A stretch of DNA of 64,000 bases, from assembly GCF_020859565.1 (NCBI RefSeq), contig NZ_JAJHUO010000004.1:277842-341841 (forward strand), given 5' to 3'. Below the pieces are notes generated by a model, which made no database searches, had not been told where the DNA came from, and worked only from the letters and a program-made list of their open reading frames with translations. The position numbers and the translations under genes are program-made. Source of the stretch: Saccharothrix luteola (GTDB lineage Bacteria; Actinomycetota; Actinomycetes; Mycobacteriales; Pseudonocardiaceae). Within the stretch, counting starts at the first letter, position 1; every line of letters begins with the position of its first letter. This document shows, one piece after another, positions 39,549 through 50,800 of the stretch.

Positions 39549-41789
39549 CTAGATCCTGCGGTCGATGAACCTCGGGGTGCCGTTCGGGCTGCGGAAGGTC
39601 ACCAGCCACGATTCGCCGTTGGCGTTGGCGAACGGCACCGCGCTCGGGTCGGTGGCCGACGGGTCCGAGATGCCGTCGATCAACCACGACCACTCGCTCC
39701 ACGTGTTGGAGCCCGTGGCGGTCTCCCACACCCGGTAGATCTCGTTGTCCGAGCCTCGGACCACCACGGCCACCCGGCCCAGGGCCGGATCGAGCACGGC
39801 GGCCGGAGCGCCGGCCGGTGCCACCGCACCGGTGCCGACCTCCGACCAGTCGGCCGGCCACGTGCCGCCGGCGTCCTGGAGCTTGGTGACGACCTTGCCC
39901 GCGCCGTCACGCACGAAGACCTGGAGCTGGTACCCGGGCCGCACGACCACGGCAGGTGCGCCGGACGAGCCGGAGCCGCCCAGGTTGGTCCACGGGGACA
40001 GCGAACCGTCGTGGTAGAACTGGACGGTCTTCACCACGCCCGCGCCGTCCAGGCCGAAGACCCGCACGCCGTCGCGCACCGCCACCACCGTCAAGCCGCC
40101 GACCAGGTTCTGGTCGCCCAGGTTCCGCCAGAACGGCACCGAGCCCTTCTGCTGGTACACCCACAGCTTGCCGTCGACGTCGACCGCGAACTGCGCCAAC
40201 GTCCCGTCGGACAGCTTCGCCACCGACGGCGCCGCCGCCATCGAACCGCCGAAGTCCTTCCACGCGCCCCACGTCACCGCGCCGGCCGCCGTCTGGGTCA
40301 CCGCCCAGATGTCGCCGTCACGGCGCTGTGCCGTCACCTGGATCCGCCCGTCGGACAGCTGCGCGATGGCAGGCTGCCCGGTGAACGCCTCGTTGCCCGA
40401 GATCACCGTCCACTGGACCGACCCGAAGTTGTCCACATCGGACTGGTGGCCGTAGACGACCCGGCCCGCGTTGTCGGTGTAGGCGTACTCCAGCGTGCCG
40501 ACGCGCGCACCGGCCACCGGGGCGGCCTGGAACACCGTCGTGCGGCTGTTCGGCACCACCGGCACGGTGGGCAGCGGCTCGGCGAACCAGCCCTGGAGGT
40601 CCACGATCAGGTGCGTGCTGTCGGAGCTGCCGTTGCGGATGCGGATCTTGCCGTCGGTGCCCGGCTTGAGCACGATCGAGTTGGTCCGGCGGCTGATGCC
40701 GTGGTCCATCATCGTCAGCCCCGGCTCGGCCTCGCCCAGCGGCCACGCCTTGACGTAACCAGCGGCCTCCGAGGTCGTGGTGATCGACAGCAACGCGCCC
40801 GCGATGCCCCGCGTCGGCAGCCCGAACGTGCCGCCGACCTGCACGTCGATGGTGCTGTTCGCGGCCATCGGCACGCCCGCGCCCACCGACCGGGTGTTGA
40901 TCAGGCGGCCGTCACCGGACCGGAAGCCGCTGCCCGTGGTGGCCGAGCCGGTGAAGTAGCCCTCGACGTTCAGCATGAAGTGCACGGCGGCGGTGCCCTT
41001 GTTGGTGAAGGTCACCTTGCCGTCCGCGCTCAGCTGCACGACCGCGGCCTGCTGCGTGGTGCCGTTCATGTAGTTCATGACCGGCCGGGTGGCCAGGCCC
41101 GACGGCGCGTACGCCAGCCAGCCCTTCGCCGACGCGCCCGGCACGGCCAGGTTCACGTACGCGGCCGACGCGCCGGTGGGGATGAGCCCGCCGGTCAGCG
41201 TCACGGTCCGGGTGCCGCCCGCCGGGATGGTCCCGGTGGACACGCCGAGCCCGCTGCGCGTGTCGATCATCCGGCTGTGCGCCAAGGGCACGAAGCCGCC
41301 GCCGTTGGTGCCCTGCGCGGACTTGAAGTAGCCGTGCACCTCGACCACGACGTGCGCCTTGCCCGCCGCCTGGTACACCGCGATCTTGCCGTTCGCGCCG
41401 ACCTTCACCGCGACGAACGCGGACAGGTCCTCGCCCGGCCGTGCGGTGACGGCGGTGCCGTCCGACGTCCGGGGCGTGCCGTCGGGCCACAGCTCCAGCC
41501 ACGTCTCCGCGGTCGGCGCGAGGACCGCCACCCGCACCATGACCGTGCCGACGCCGCTGGTCGGCACGCCGCCGACGCCGAGCACCGGGAACGTCGTGGT
41601 GCTCTCCGGGCCGCGCTGCCCGGTGACGCCGCCCGTGCCGTCACGGGTGTCCAGCACGTGCGCGTGCCCGTTCAGCGAGACGTAGTCACCGCCACCGCCG
41701 GACGAGTCCGCCTGGGCCGGTGGTGCGACCACCATCGCGAGCACTGCGGCGGCGACCGCCAGCAAGCCCACGCCGGATCTCTTGGACAA
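39549..41789 (-). CDS. Secreted DTR-repeat and beta-propeller (lectin-like) protein
   Basis: A 746-residue exported protein. After a signal peptide (1-27) come three beta-sandwich repeats of about 110-130 residues marked by HVLDTRDGTGG, RMIDTRSGLG and RLINTRSVGAG. A linker follows and then a propeller of about 300 residues with repeated motifs such as PAIAQLSDGRIQV, PSVAKLSDGTLAQFAV and WxxLG, as in PLL-type sugar-binding propellers. It probably binds surface glycans; no enzyme motif is seen. The start is probably TTG at 41789, with AGGGGA upstream; a GTG at 41804 is the alternative. It lies 47 bases after the Rhs gene on the same strand, the position where an immunity gene would be expected. 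Confidence 0.72.
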   Translation of the reverse strand: MSKRSGVGLLAVAAAVLAMVVAPPAQADSSGGGGDYVSLNGHAHVLDTRDGTGGVTGQRGPESTTTFPVLGVGGVPTSGVGTVMVRVAVLAPTAETWLELWPDGTPRTSDGTAVTARPGEDLSAFVAVKVGANGKIAVYQAAGKAHVVVEVHGYFKSAQGTNGGGFVPLAHSRMIDTRSGLGVSTGTIPAGGTRTVTLTGGLIPTGASAAYVNLAVPGASAKGWLAYAPSGLATRPVMNYMNGTTQQAAVVQLSADGKVTFTNKGTAAVHFMLNVEGYFTGSATTGSGFRSGDGRLINTRSVGAGVPMAANSTIDVQVGGTFGLPTRGIAGALLSITTTSEAAGYVKAWPLGEAEPGLTMMDHGISRRTNSIVLKPGTDGKIRIRNGSSDSTHLIVDLQGWFAEPLPTVPVVPNSRTTVFQAAPVAGARVGTLEYAYTDNAGRVVYGHQSDVDNFGSVQWTVISGNEAFTGQPAIAQLSDGRIQVTAQRRDGDIWAVTQTAAGAVTWGAWKDFGGSMAAAPSVAKLSDGTLAQFAVDVDGKLWVYQQKGSVPFWRNLGDQNLVGGLTVVAVRDGVRVFGLDGAGVVKTVQFYHDGSLSPWTNLGGSGSSGAPAVVVRPGYQLQVFVRDGAGKVVTKLQDAGGTWPADWSEVGTGAVAPAGAPAAVLDPALGRVAVVVRGSDNEIYRVWETATGSNTWSEWSWLIDGISDPSATDPSAVPFANANGESWLVTFRSPNGTPRFIDRRI

Positions 41790-41836
41790 CTTGATTCCCC
41801 TCACTCGGAGCCACCTGGGGCAACTCGGCTGCTTGG

Positions 41837-44800
41837 CTACTTGGGCTTGTAGGTGGGCCAGGCGTCGTGGGTCATGTTGACCGCGCACGCCATCGTCGAG
41901 CCGACCATCGCGCCGAGGGTGACGGCGGTGTTGTCGACCGTGGTCGACGCGCCCGTCACCGCGACCGGGAGCGCGATGCACTTGAGGAAGAACCGGGCCG
42001 GGTTGAGCGCGATGTAGTACCCGGTCCGCTTGCCGATGATCCGCGCGTGCATGCCGAGCCACCGGCCGGCGGACGCGACCCCGCGGCCGACCGCCTGCAC
42101 GCCCCGACCGACGGCACGGGCGCCGCTCGCGACCGCCTTCGCGCCGCTGACCACGCCGTTCTTCACCGCGGTCGCGCCCGCGCGCACCTTGGCCAGCGCC
42201 TTGCCGCACCTGCCCGCGTTGTGCACGAGCACGTCCGCGTCACCGGCCACGACCTGGAAGGTGTGCACGGTGTCGACGGTCAGGTTGTGGACGGTCCGCT
42301 GCTCGGTCCACGACCGGACGCCGACGACCGTGCCCTCCGAGAGCCGTTGCCCGGCCACGAGGTCGCCTGCCTCGGCCCACGCGCCGTCCGCCCAGAACGG
42401 GTGGCCGTCGGTGGTCGTGAGGGTGGACGTGCGGCCCTCGGCCTCCACCGTCACCTCGACCATCTGCTTGACGCCGGCACGAGTGATCAGGTCGGTCACG
42501 GTGAAGGCACCGGACTCGCCGGTCGTCGGATCGGTCGCCGCGACCTGGTCACCGACGTGGACGTCCTCGATCCGCTTGGTCGAGCCGTCGCCCATGCGCA
42601 CCGCCGTGTCACCGGTGAAGCTGTTGGACGCGACCAGCGCGCACGCCGCGCCCACGAGCTCGTCGGCGTGCTTGGCGCCCATCCGCACGCCCTTGGCCGC
42701 ACGCACCGCGCCGACGCCGTACGGTCCGGCGAACAGCGACAGCACCGACACCCCGGCCCAGATGCAGCTCTCCACGTCGCCCTCGGTGACGCACCGCTTG
42801 CCGTCGTTGTAGCCGCTGATCTCGGCGAGGCCGTTCAGCAGGGCCTTGCCCTCGGCCTTCCAGCCCTGCCACTTCGGCCACTTCCACGCGAAGCCGCCGC
42901 CACCGGCGCCGGACTTGCTCGCCGCGGACGTGTTGCTCACCGGGTTGCCGGCCTTCTGCACGGCAGCGTCGTAGATCTTGTCCGTGCCGCGCTTGGCGTC
43001 GGCCACCACGTCGCGGTTCGCCCCGACCTGGTTCGCGGGCAGCTTCGGGTCGGAGGACACCGTCTTGGGCATGTTCGTCACCGGCGCGTGCGCCGCGCCC
43101 GACACGGTCCTGGGCGTGTGCCGCGCCGAGTACTGCGCCGCCGCCTTGGCCTGCGCGGTCACCCGCCGCTTGCGCTCGTGCTCCGCCCGCCGGGCCGCCT
43201 CGGCGCGTTCCGCCGCGGTGGGGCCGCCGCCACCCCTCTTGTAGCAACTGCCGCAGCTGCCGCCGCCGCCCGGACCCGAGTACGCCGGGCCGCGCGCGTA
43301 GTCCGGGTAGGTGCCGCTCGCGCCCGGCGACTTCTTCCGCTTCTTGCCCGACAGGTTGTCCGCCTGCTGGCGGATCAACCACGACAGGTCGGAGGCGTAG
43401 TCGCAGAAGACGATGCACTCGTAGGTCTCGACCCACTGGGACGGACCGTCGTCATCGTCGTCGTCGAACCAGTCCCACGGCCACGACCAGTGACCGTCCG
43501 GGTCGACCTGGCCGACCGGGTCGCCCGCGCCGTAGGTGTAGCGGTTGGCGCGGATGCCGTCGCCGCCCTGGAACGGGATGTCGTCACGCGAGGTGAAGAC
43601 GCCGGCCGACGGGTCGTACCACCGCGCGCCCATGTCGACCTGGCCGGTCGCCGGGTCGGTCCAGTCGCCCTGGTAGCCGAGCGGACCGGTGTCGCCGGTC
43701 TTCGCGGTGACCTCGCCGAACGGGTCGTAGGAGGTCCGGTCGGACAGCGCCTGGCCGTCCGGGGCGATCGCGCCGATCACGTCGCCGTGGCCGTTGGCCA
43801 CCGGCACGCGTGACGTTTCGCCCTTCCGGGTGGCCAGCAGCTCGTCACCCGGGCCGCGGGCGAACGTGGCGGCGCCGTCGGACACCACCTCGTCGTCCAG
43901 GCCCGCGTAGGTGAACGCGGCGCCGTTGCGGGTGGCGACCCGGTCCAGGCCGTCGTAGGTGAAGGTCTGGCCCGCCGCGCCCACCATCCGGTCGAACGCG
44001 TCGAACGCGAACGGCTCGGTGTGCCCGGAGCTGGTGCGGCTCGCCGTCGTGCCGCGCGGGCTGTAGGCGTAGGTGTAGTCGCCGTCGGACAGCAGGCGGT
44101 TGCGCTCGTCGTAGGTCGAGGTCTTCGCGCCCGCCTTGGTGCGGTTGCCCGCCGCGTCCCACTCGTACGGCGTGGTGACGCCGCCCGTGGTGGCGGTCTT
44201 CAGCCGGCCGACCGCGTCGTAGGTGTAGGTGGTCTCGACGCCGTTCTCGGTCTTGCTCGACACCAGGTCCAGCTCATCGCGCTTGTATGCGGTTGACGAA
44301 ATGCTCTGCCCCGCCGAGCCCGCCAGGACGTCCGTGTGCAGTCGACCGTGGTCGTCATACGAGAGCGTTCGGGTGCGGCCCGCGCCGTAGCCGATCGTCT
44401 TCAGCGCGCCGGCCGCGTCGTAGCCGTAGGTCCGGGTGACGCCCGCCAGTCCTTCGGCGACTGCGTGCAATCGCCCCTTGAGGTAGCTGTAGGTGGCGGT
44501 GCCGGCCGCGTCGCGGCGGGTGGTCGGGTTGCCGTCGGCGTCGTAGCCGAACTCCGCCGCGCCGCCCGGACCGGCCGTGGTGAGCAGGTTGCCGCGGTCG
44601 TCGTAGGAGTAGGTGTCGGAGCCGACGCGGATCGCTCGGCCCACCACGTCGTAGGCGATGTCCCGAGCGGTGGTGGGCTGCTCGGCTCCGCTGCCGGTCT
44701 CGGCGGTGAGCTGGTCGGCCGGGTCGTGGGTCCGGGTCCGGACCACGCCGCCGGGCGCGGTCAGCTTCACCTCGTTGCCGTTCGCGTCGTACTCCGAAGT

Positions 44801-47800
44801 CCACGTCCGGTCGGTCGGGTGCGCCGCGGTGGCGGGCTCGATCACCTTCTCCGGCAGGCCCCACGCGTTGTAGGTGGTGATCGTGCGGTGCCCGCGCGGG
44901 TCGGTGTAGCGGGTCAGGTTGCCCGCCGCGTCGTAGCCGAACTCCTGCGTGACGCCTTCCGGCTCGACCTGCCTGACCAGCCGGTCGCCCGCGTCGAACT
45001 CGAACGTCGTGGTGTTCAGCTTGGCGTCGGTGACGGTGGTCGTGTTGCCCGCCGGGTCGTGGCCGAACCTCGTGGTGCGCAGGACCGTGCCGTCGGGCTT
45101 GAGCTCGGACTTCGCCACCTGGTCGCCGAACAGGTCGTAGGCGAGGCGGGTGGTGCGACCGAGGCCGTCGGTGACCCGCACGGCGTTGCCCGCCGCGTCG
45201 TAGCCGCGGTGCGTCGGCACGCCCGCCGGGTCGGTCTCCTTGATCAGCTGCCCGAGCGTGTCGTAGGTGAACGCCGCGGCGGCGCCGGAGGGCGCGACGG
45301 CCGAGGTCACGTTGCCCAGGTCGTCGTAGCGCTGCCACGCGGTGAACGTGCCGGTGGTGGGCTTGCGCTCGTACTGGGTCGCGGTGACCGGGCGGTCGAG
45401 GTCGTCGTAGGTCGACTCGGTCCGCGCGCCGTCCGGCAGGGTGGTGGAGAGCACCTGGCCGGACCGGGTGAACGCGTAGCGCGTGACGGCCCGGCCGGTG
45501 GTGGCGGGCTCGTCCCAGGTGACCACGCGGTCCAGCTGGTCGTAGGCGAGCCTGGTGGCGTGACCGCGGGCGTTGACGATCTCGGTGACGTTGCCGTTGC
45601 CGTCGTAGGACGTCTTCACGGTCGGCGTGACGCCCTGGTGCGTCGGCGAGCTCGCCGCGACCACGCGACCGAGGCGGTCGTACTCGGCGGTGGACACGTT
45701 GCCCAGCGCGTCGGCCGTGGCCACGACGTCGTCGAACGTGTTGTAGCCGGTCTTCGTGGTCGGCTTGGTGGTCGTCGGCGCGCCGCCGTCGCGTTCCACC
45801 GACACGGCCGCGCCGGTGGCCGTGACCTGGCGGCCCAGCTCGTCGAAGCCGTACGTGGCGGTGTTCAGGCGCGGGTCGGTGACCGACGTCTGGTGGCCGC
45901 GCTGGTCGTAGGTGAACTTCGTGACCCGGTCGGTGATGCCGTCGGTGACGGTCTCCTCGACCACGTTGCCCACGTCGTCGTGCCGGTAGCTCACCGCCTC
46001 CGGCGCCGCGGACACCTCCCACGGCGCGTTGGACGCCTTGCCGCCGGTGACCGCGCGGGTGACGTTGTCGCCGCCGTCGTAGGAGTAGGTGGTGGTGCGG
46101 CGCAGGCCCGTCGGGTCCACCACGACCGTCGCGAGCCGGCCGAGCCGGTCGTGGGTGTGCTCGGTGACGGACTTGCCGTTGGCGGCGACCTTGCGGGTCA
46201 GGTTGCCCGCGCCGTCGTAGGTGTTGTCCTCCAGCACGAAGTCGCGCTTGCTGCCGTCGGGGTTGCGCAAGTCCTTGAGCACCTTGCGGCGCAGCAGGCC
46301 GTCACCCCAGTACTGGAACTCCGTGCGGCGGCCCATCGCGTCGGTCTCGCTCGCGAGCCTGCCCGCGAAGTCGTAGGACAGCGACGCGAGGAGCAGGTAG
46401 CCGTTGGCCGGCGCGGGCACGCCCGCCGGGTCGCTGCGCCAGTCGCGCAGCCGCACCTCGGCGAGGCTGCCGCGGCTGGTGTGGGCGAAGTCGAACCGGT
46501 TGCCGTTCGGGTCGGTCTCCGAGGTCCGCTGCCCGAACGCGTCGTGCTCGTAGGACGTCTCGCCGCCCTCGGCGTCGGTCTCTCGGGCGAGGCGGTTGTG
46601 CTGGTCGTAGTCGTACTTGGTGACGCGCGGCGCGTCGTTGCCCTGGGCGTCGGCCTCCTCGACCTGGGTGATGTTGCCGTCGACGTCGAACGTGTTCGTG
46701 GTCCGCCGCTGGTGCTTCTCGCCGCTGACGGCGTCCGCGGTGAGCTGGCCGGTGGTGGTCCGGAGCCTCGACATGGCGTCGTAGGAGAACGTGGTGGTGA
46801 CGCCGGCGGGGAAGCTGTCGGAGATCTCCTTGACCGTCACGCGGCGGCCCAGGTTGTCGTAGGTGTACTCGGTGACCAGGCCGTTCGGCGCGGTGACGCG
46901 GGCCAGGTCGCCGTTGTTGTAGTAGGCGTAGCGGGTCGTCCTGCCCCGTGCGTCCATTGTGGACGCGAGCAGGGCGGCGGGCGGTGAGCCGCCGTTGACG
47001 GCCGCCTCCGCGCCGTTGGTGTACGTGTGCTTGACGAAGCTGCCGTCCGGCGCGGTCTCCTGGACGAGCTGGCCGGTCGGGTGGTAGCCGAACGTGGTGC
47101 GGTAGGTGTTGTCGGTCGCGCTCGCCGAGCGGCCGTCACGCGACTCCAGCGGCAGGAAGTTGCGCGGGTCGTACTCGTCGGTGACGGTCGTCGGGTACGT
47201 CTCGTAGGTGGTGTGGCACTCGGTCGCGGTGCGGCAGGTCTTCTTCGAGGTGATGTTGCCGCGCGCGTCGTAGCCGAGGGTGACCGTGTCGCCGTTCTCG
47301 TCGGTGACGACGGTGAGCTGCCCCTTGTCGTCGTAGGAGTACGAGCGGATGCTCATGCCCTCCGCGCCGTAGCGGACGAACACCGGGCCGCCGGAGCCGT
47401 TCGGGATCGTGGTGCAGAACGACGGGTCGTTCGGGTCGGGCTTGCCGCACGTCTCCGCGGGTGGTGCGGGTGTGGAGGTCGGCTCGCCCGGCCGGTCCTC
47501 GGGGCGTGCCTCCAGGCCCAGCGGCTGGCCGAGGCGCAGCAGCCAGCCGCCCAGGGCGTCGTACTCGTACAGGCTCGGCCGGTTCGCCGGGTCGAGCACC
47601 TCGACCGTGCGGCGCAGGTCGTCGTCACCGCCGTAGACGGCGGGCGGGCCGACGCGCCACGTGCCGCCGTTGTCGTCGGTGTGCTCCTTCACGCGGTCGC
47701 GGGTGGTGTCGTAGGTGGTGGTGGCGGCGACCTTGCCGCTGGGCAGGGTGATCTTCGCCAGCTGGTCGGCCTGGTTGTTGGCGGCGCGGTGCGCGGTGGT

Positions 47801-50800
47801 GGTCGTCGGGCCGACCGGGCCGGCGTAGACGGCGACCTCGTCGATCACGCCCGAGAAGTGGCGCTGCGGCGTCGTGCCCCAGGCGGGCCACGTGCCGGTC
47901 GCGTAGGCCGCGCCGACCTGGTTGAACGTCAGCTTCTCGTGGTCGACCTGCTTGCCGGTGAGCTCGCCGACCTTCGCGCCGTCGAGGAACAACGTCTGGG
48001 TGGCGCCCATCGAGCTGAGCACGACGTGGTGCCACTTGCCGTCGTTGACCAGGACGCCGCTGGTGATCGGGCTGACCGAGCCGACGCCGAACTGGCCGCG
48101 CAGCTTGCCGTCCGTGCCGACGTACAGGATCGGTACGCCGGTGGTGGACGCGCTGCCGAGCGCCTTGTCCTGGTAGCCGAGCAGCGGACCGCCCGAGCCC
48201 GTGACCGAGGACTTGAACCACAGCTCGACCGCGCCGTCACGGCTCTTCTTCAGCGTGCCCTTGGGCAGGTCGACGGCGGACGTCGTGCCGTTGAAGGACG
48301 CGGCGGTGTCGGTGGCGTTGATGCCCGGGGTGTTGAGGGTGATGTTCTTGTAGGTGCCGACGTCCTTGCCGAGGTTGACGGCCACCTCGCTGGCGGCGGC
48401 CGTGCCCTCGGGCTCGCCGAGCCGCCAGTAGGACTCGGGGCGCGAGTCGAGCACGGTGGTGCGGTAGTGCGAGCCGGCGGTGTACTCGTAGCCGGTGCAG
48501 GCGGTGCCCACGCACGCCTTGGTGAGCAGGTCGCCGGTGTAGGTGTAGCTCCACGTCGTCTGGTCGGCCTTGACGGCGGTCACGCGGTCGCCGGTCCAGG
48601 TGAACGTGATGAACCGGCCGGCGGTGTTGGTCTGGCTGTTGGACACCTGGGCTTTCTGGAGCTTGCCGGTGGTGGTGTCGTAGGTCAGCACGACCGCGCG
48701 GTTGGCGCTGTCGGTGATCCGGTTCAGCCTGCCGTTGAGGGAGAACTGGTAGGTGGTGCCGGACAGGTCGAGCAGCCGCCACGCGGTCGTGTCGACGGTG
48801 AGCTTGGCCTGGCGGCCGAACGGCGCGGCGAACGTGCCGTCGGCGTTGCGGCCGAAGCGGACCTGTTGGCCGTCCGGGTAGGTGACCACGACGTTGCCGG
48901 AGCCGTCGTCGTCCGGGACGACCTTCATGTCGTAGCGGGTGGACCAGCCGGCGCCGAAGATGCCGTCCCGGCGCGGGTCCAGGCTGTTGTAGGTGCGGAC
49001 CACGCGCAGCTCCGGGCCGACCGTGGTGACCGAGGCGTCAACGGCGGCGGTGGAGTAGTTGCCCGTCTGCGGGTCGAACTCCTGGTCCTTCGTGCCGTAC
49101 GGGCCGCCCGCGAGGCGTGAGGTGATCTCCGGCTGCGGGACGCTGGTCAGGACCGTGGAGTAGGGCGAGATGATCTCGTTGGTGGCGTCCTTGACGTACG
49201 CGCGCCAGTCGTAAGCCTTGCTCCACTTGAGCGTGCCCGCCGGGACGGTCCAGGCGGTCTTCGCCTGGTAGCCCGAGTTCACGCAGTTGACCGGCTTGTT
49301 CGCGGCGTCGCGTTCGCAGACCTCGAACTTGAACTGCATGGTGACGCTCGGCGGCGCGTCGACGTCCAGCGCGCGTGCCCAGAGCTGCGGGGTGAGGGTG
49401 CGCGCCTGGTAGCCGTTCGGCGGGTACAGCTCCTGCACGACCGGCGGGATGTCGAAGACTTCCAGCACGATCCGGCCGGGCGGGACCTGGTGGTCGGTGA
49501 ACACCGGACCGCCGGTCTTGACCATGGTGAAGTCGAGGAAGTACTTGCCCGGCGGCAGGGCCTTGATCGTGGCGTCGAGGGTGACGCGCTGGTTGCGGTT
49601 CACGGTGGCAGTGAGGTTGGCCGAGCGCTGCTGGACGACCGACGCGCCGGTCTTGGCGTTGTACGCGCGGTAGGCCAGGTAGTAGTCGCCGGGGGCCCAG
49701 GCGGCGGCACTCTTGTTGGTGACCGCGATCTTCACCTTGCCGTCCTGGTTCTGCAGCACGGGCGGGTTCGGCACCGGGTTGGCCAGCGCGTACGTCGCGT
49801 TGTACGGGCTGTGGGTGACGTAGAGGCGTGGCGGGTTGGCGGTGGCGGGGCCGGTGAACTTCTTGCCGGAGCCGTCGCCGCTCGCGCGCAGGGAGATGCC
49901 GTTGTCGGCCTGCGTGCCGTCGACCCACTTCTGCACCAGGTCGCGTCCGCCGCCGCCGAGGTTGATCAGCTCGCCGGCGGTGGGGCAGTTGGAGGACGAC
50001 TGGCCGAACGCGATGTGGCCGTGGGCGAAGGAGCGTTCGGCGAGTTGGCGGCCGGTGCTCGGGCCGGGGAAGTCGACGTCGTCGCTGGACGCCCAGCTCT
50101 GCGTGACCGGGTGGACGGTGACGTTGCGCGGCTTGCACGAGTCGGCGTCGTAGTTCACCAGCCACAGCTGCGCGCCGAAGATCGTGTGGTGGCGGAGCTT
50201 GTCGACCAGGCCGCCGAAGCGGAGGTAGGAGGCGGCGTTGGGGCCGACCATCAGGGTGTTGCCGCCGGGGGACGACGAGGTGCCGTTGACGTAGAGGCTG
50301 CTGTCGGCGGCTTCGCCGGTGACCGGGAGCTGGACGGTCGGGTCGACCGCGACGGGGTAGGCGGCCTGGGCCAGCCAGGTCCCGTCCAGGGTGAGCCGGA
50401 GGGCTTGGCGGCCGTTGTGGCTGGTCAGGGTGTAGGTGACGGCGGTGGAGCGGACGCCGTTGGCGTCGACCATGTCGCCGGGCGGGATGACGGCCCTGGT
50501 CGTGTCGGTGCGGTCCTTGAGCAGGACCTGGTTGTGCTCGACGTGCGCGGTGAGGTTCTTGAGGGTGAGCGGGAACGTGAAGTCGGTGGGGCCGGGGCGG
50601 GTGAGGACCAGGGTCTCCTTCACGCCGCCCGGCTGCGACTCCAGCCGCAGGTCGACGCCCGGCTGGACCCCGGGGTAGGTGGCCGTGCTGCCGTTCGCGG
50701 CGCCGTCGACCTCGTTGGCGCCGGCGAGGCCGTAGGAGACCTCGTGGTCGGCGTCGACGGTGAGGGTGGTGAGGCGTTCGGCGTCGGCGTGGCGGGCCAG

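Noticed and set aside
44336-46987. An 883-codon plus-strand frame inside the Rhs gene
   Set aside because: It mirrors the YD repeats and has no start signal or domain.
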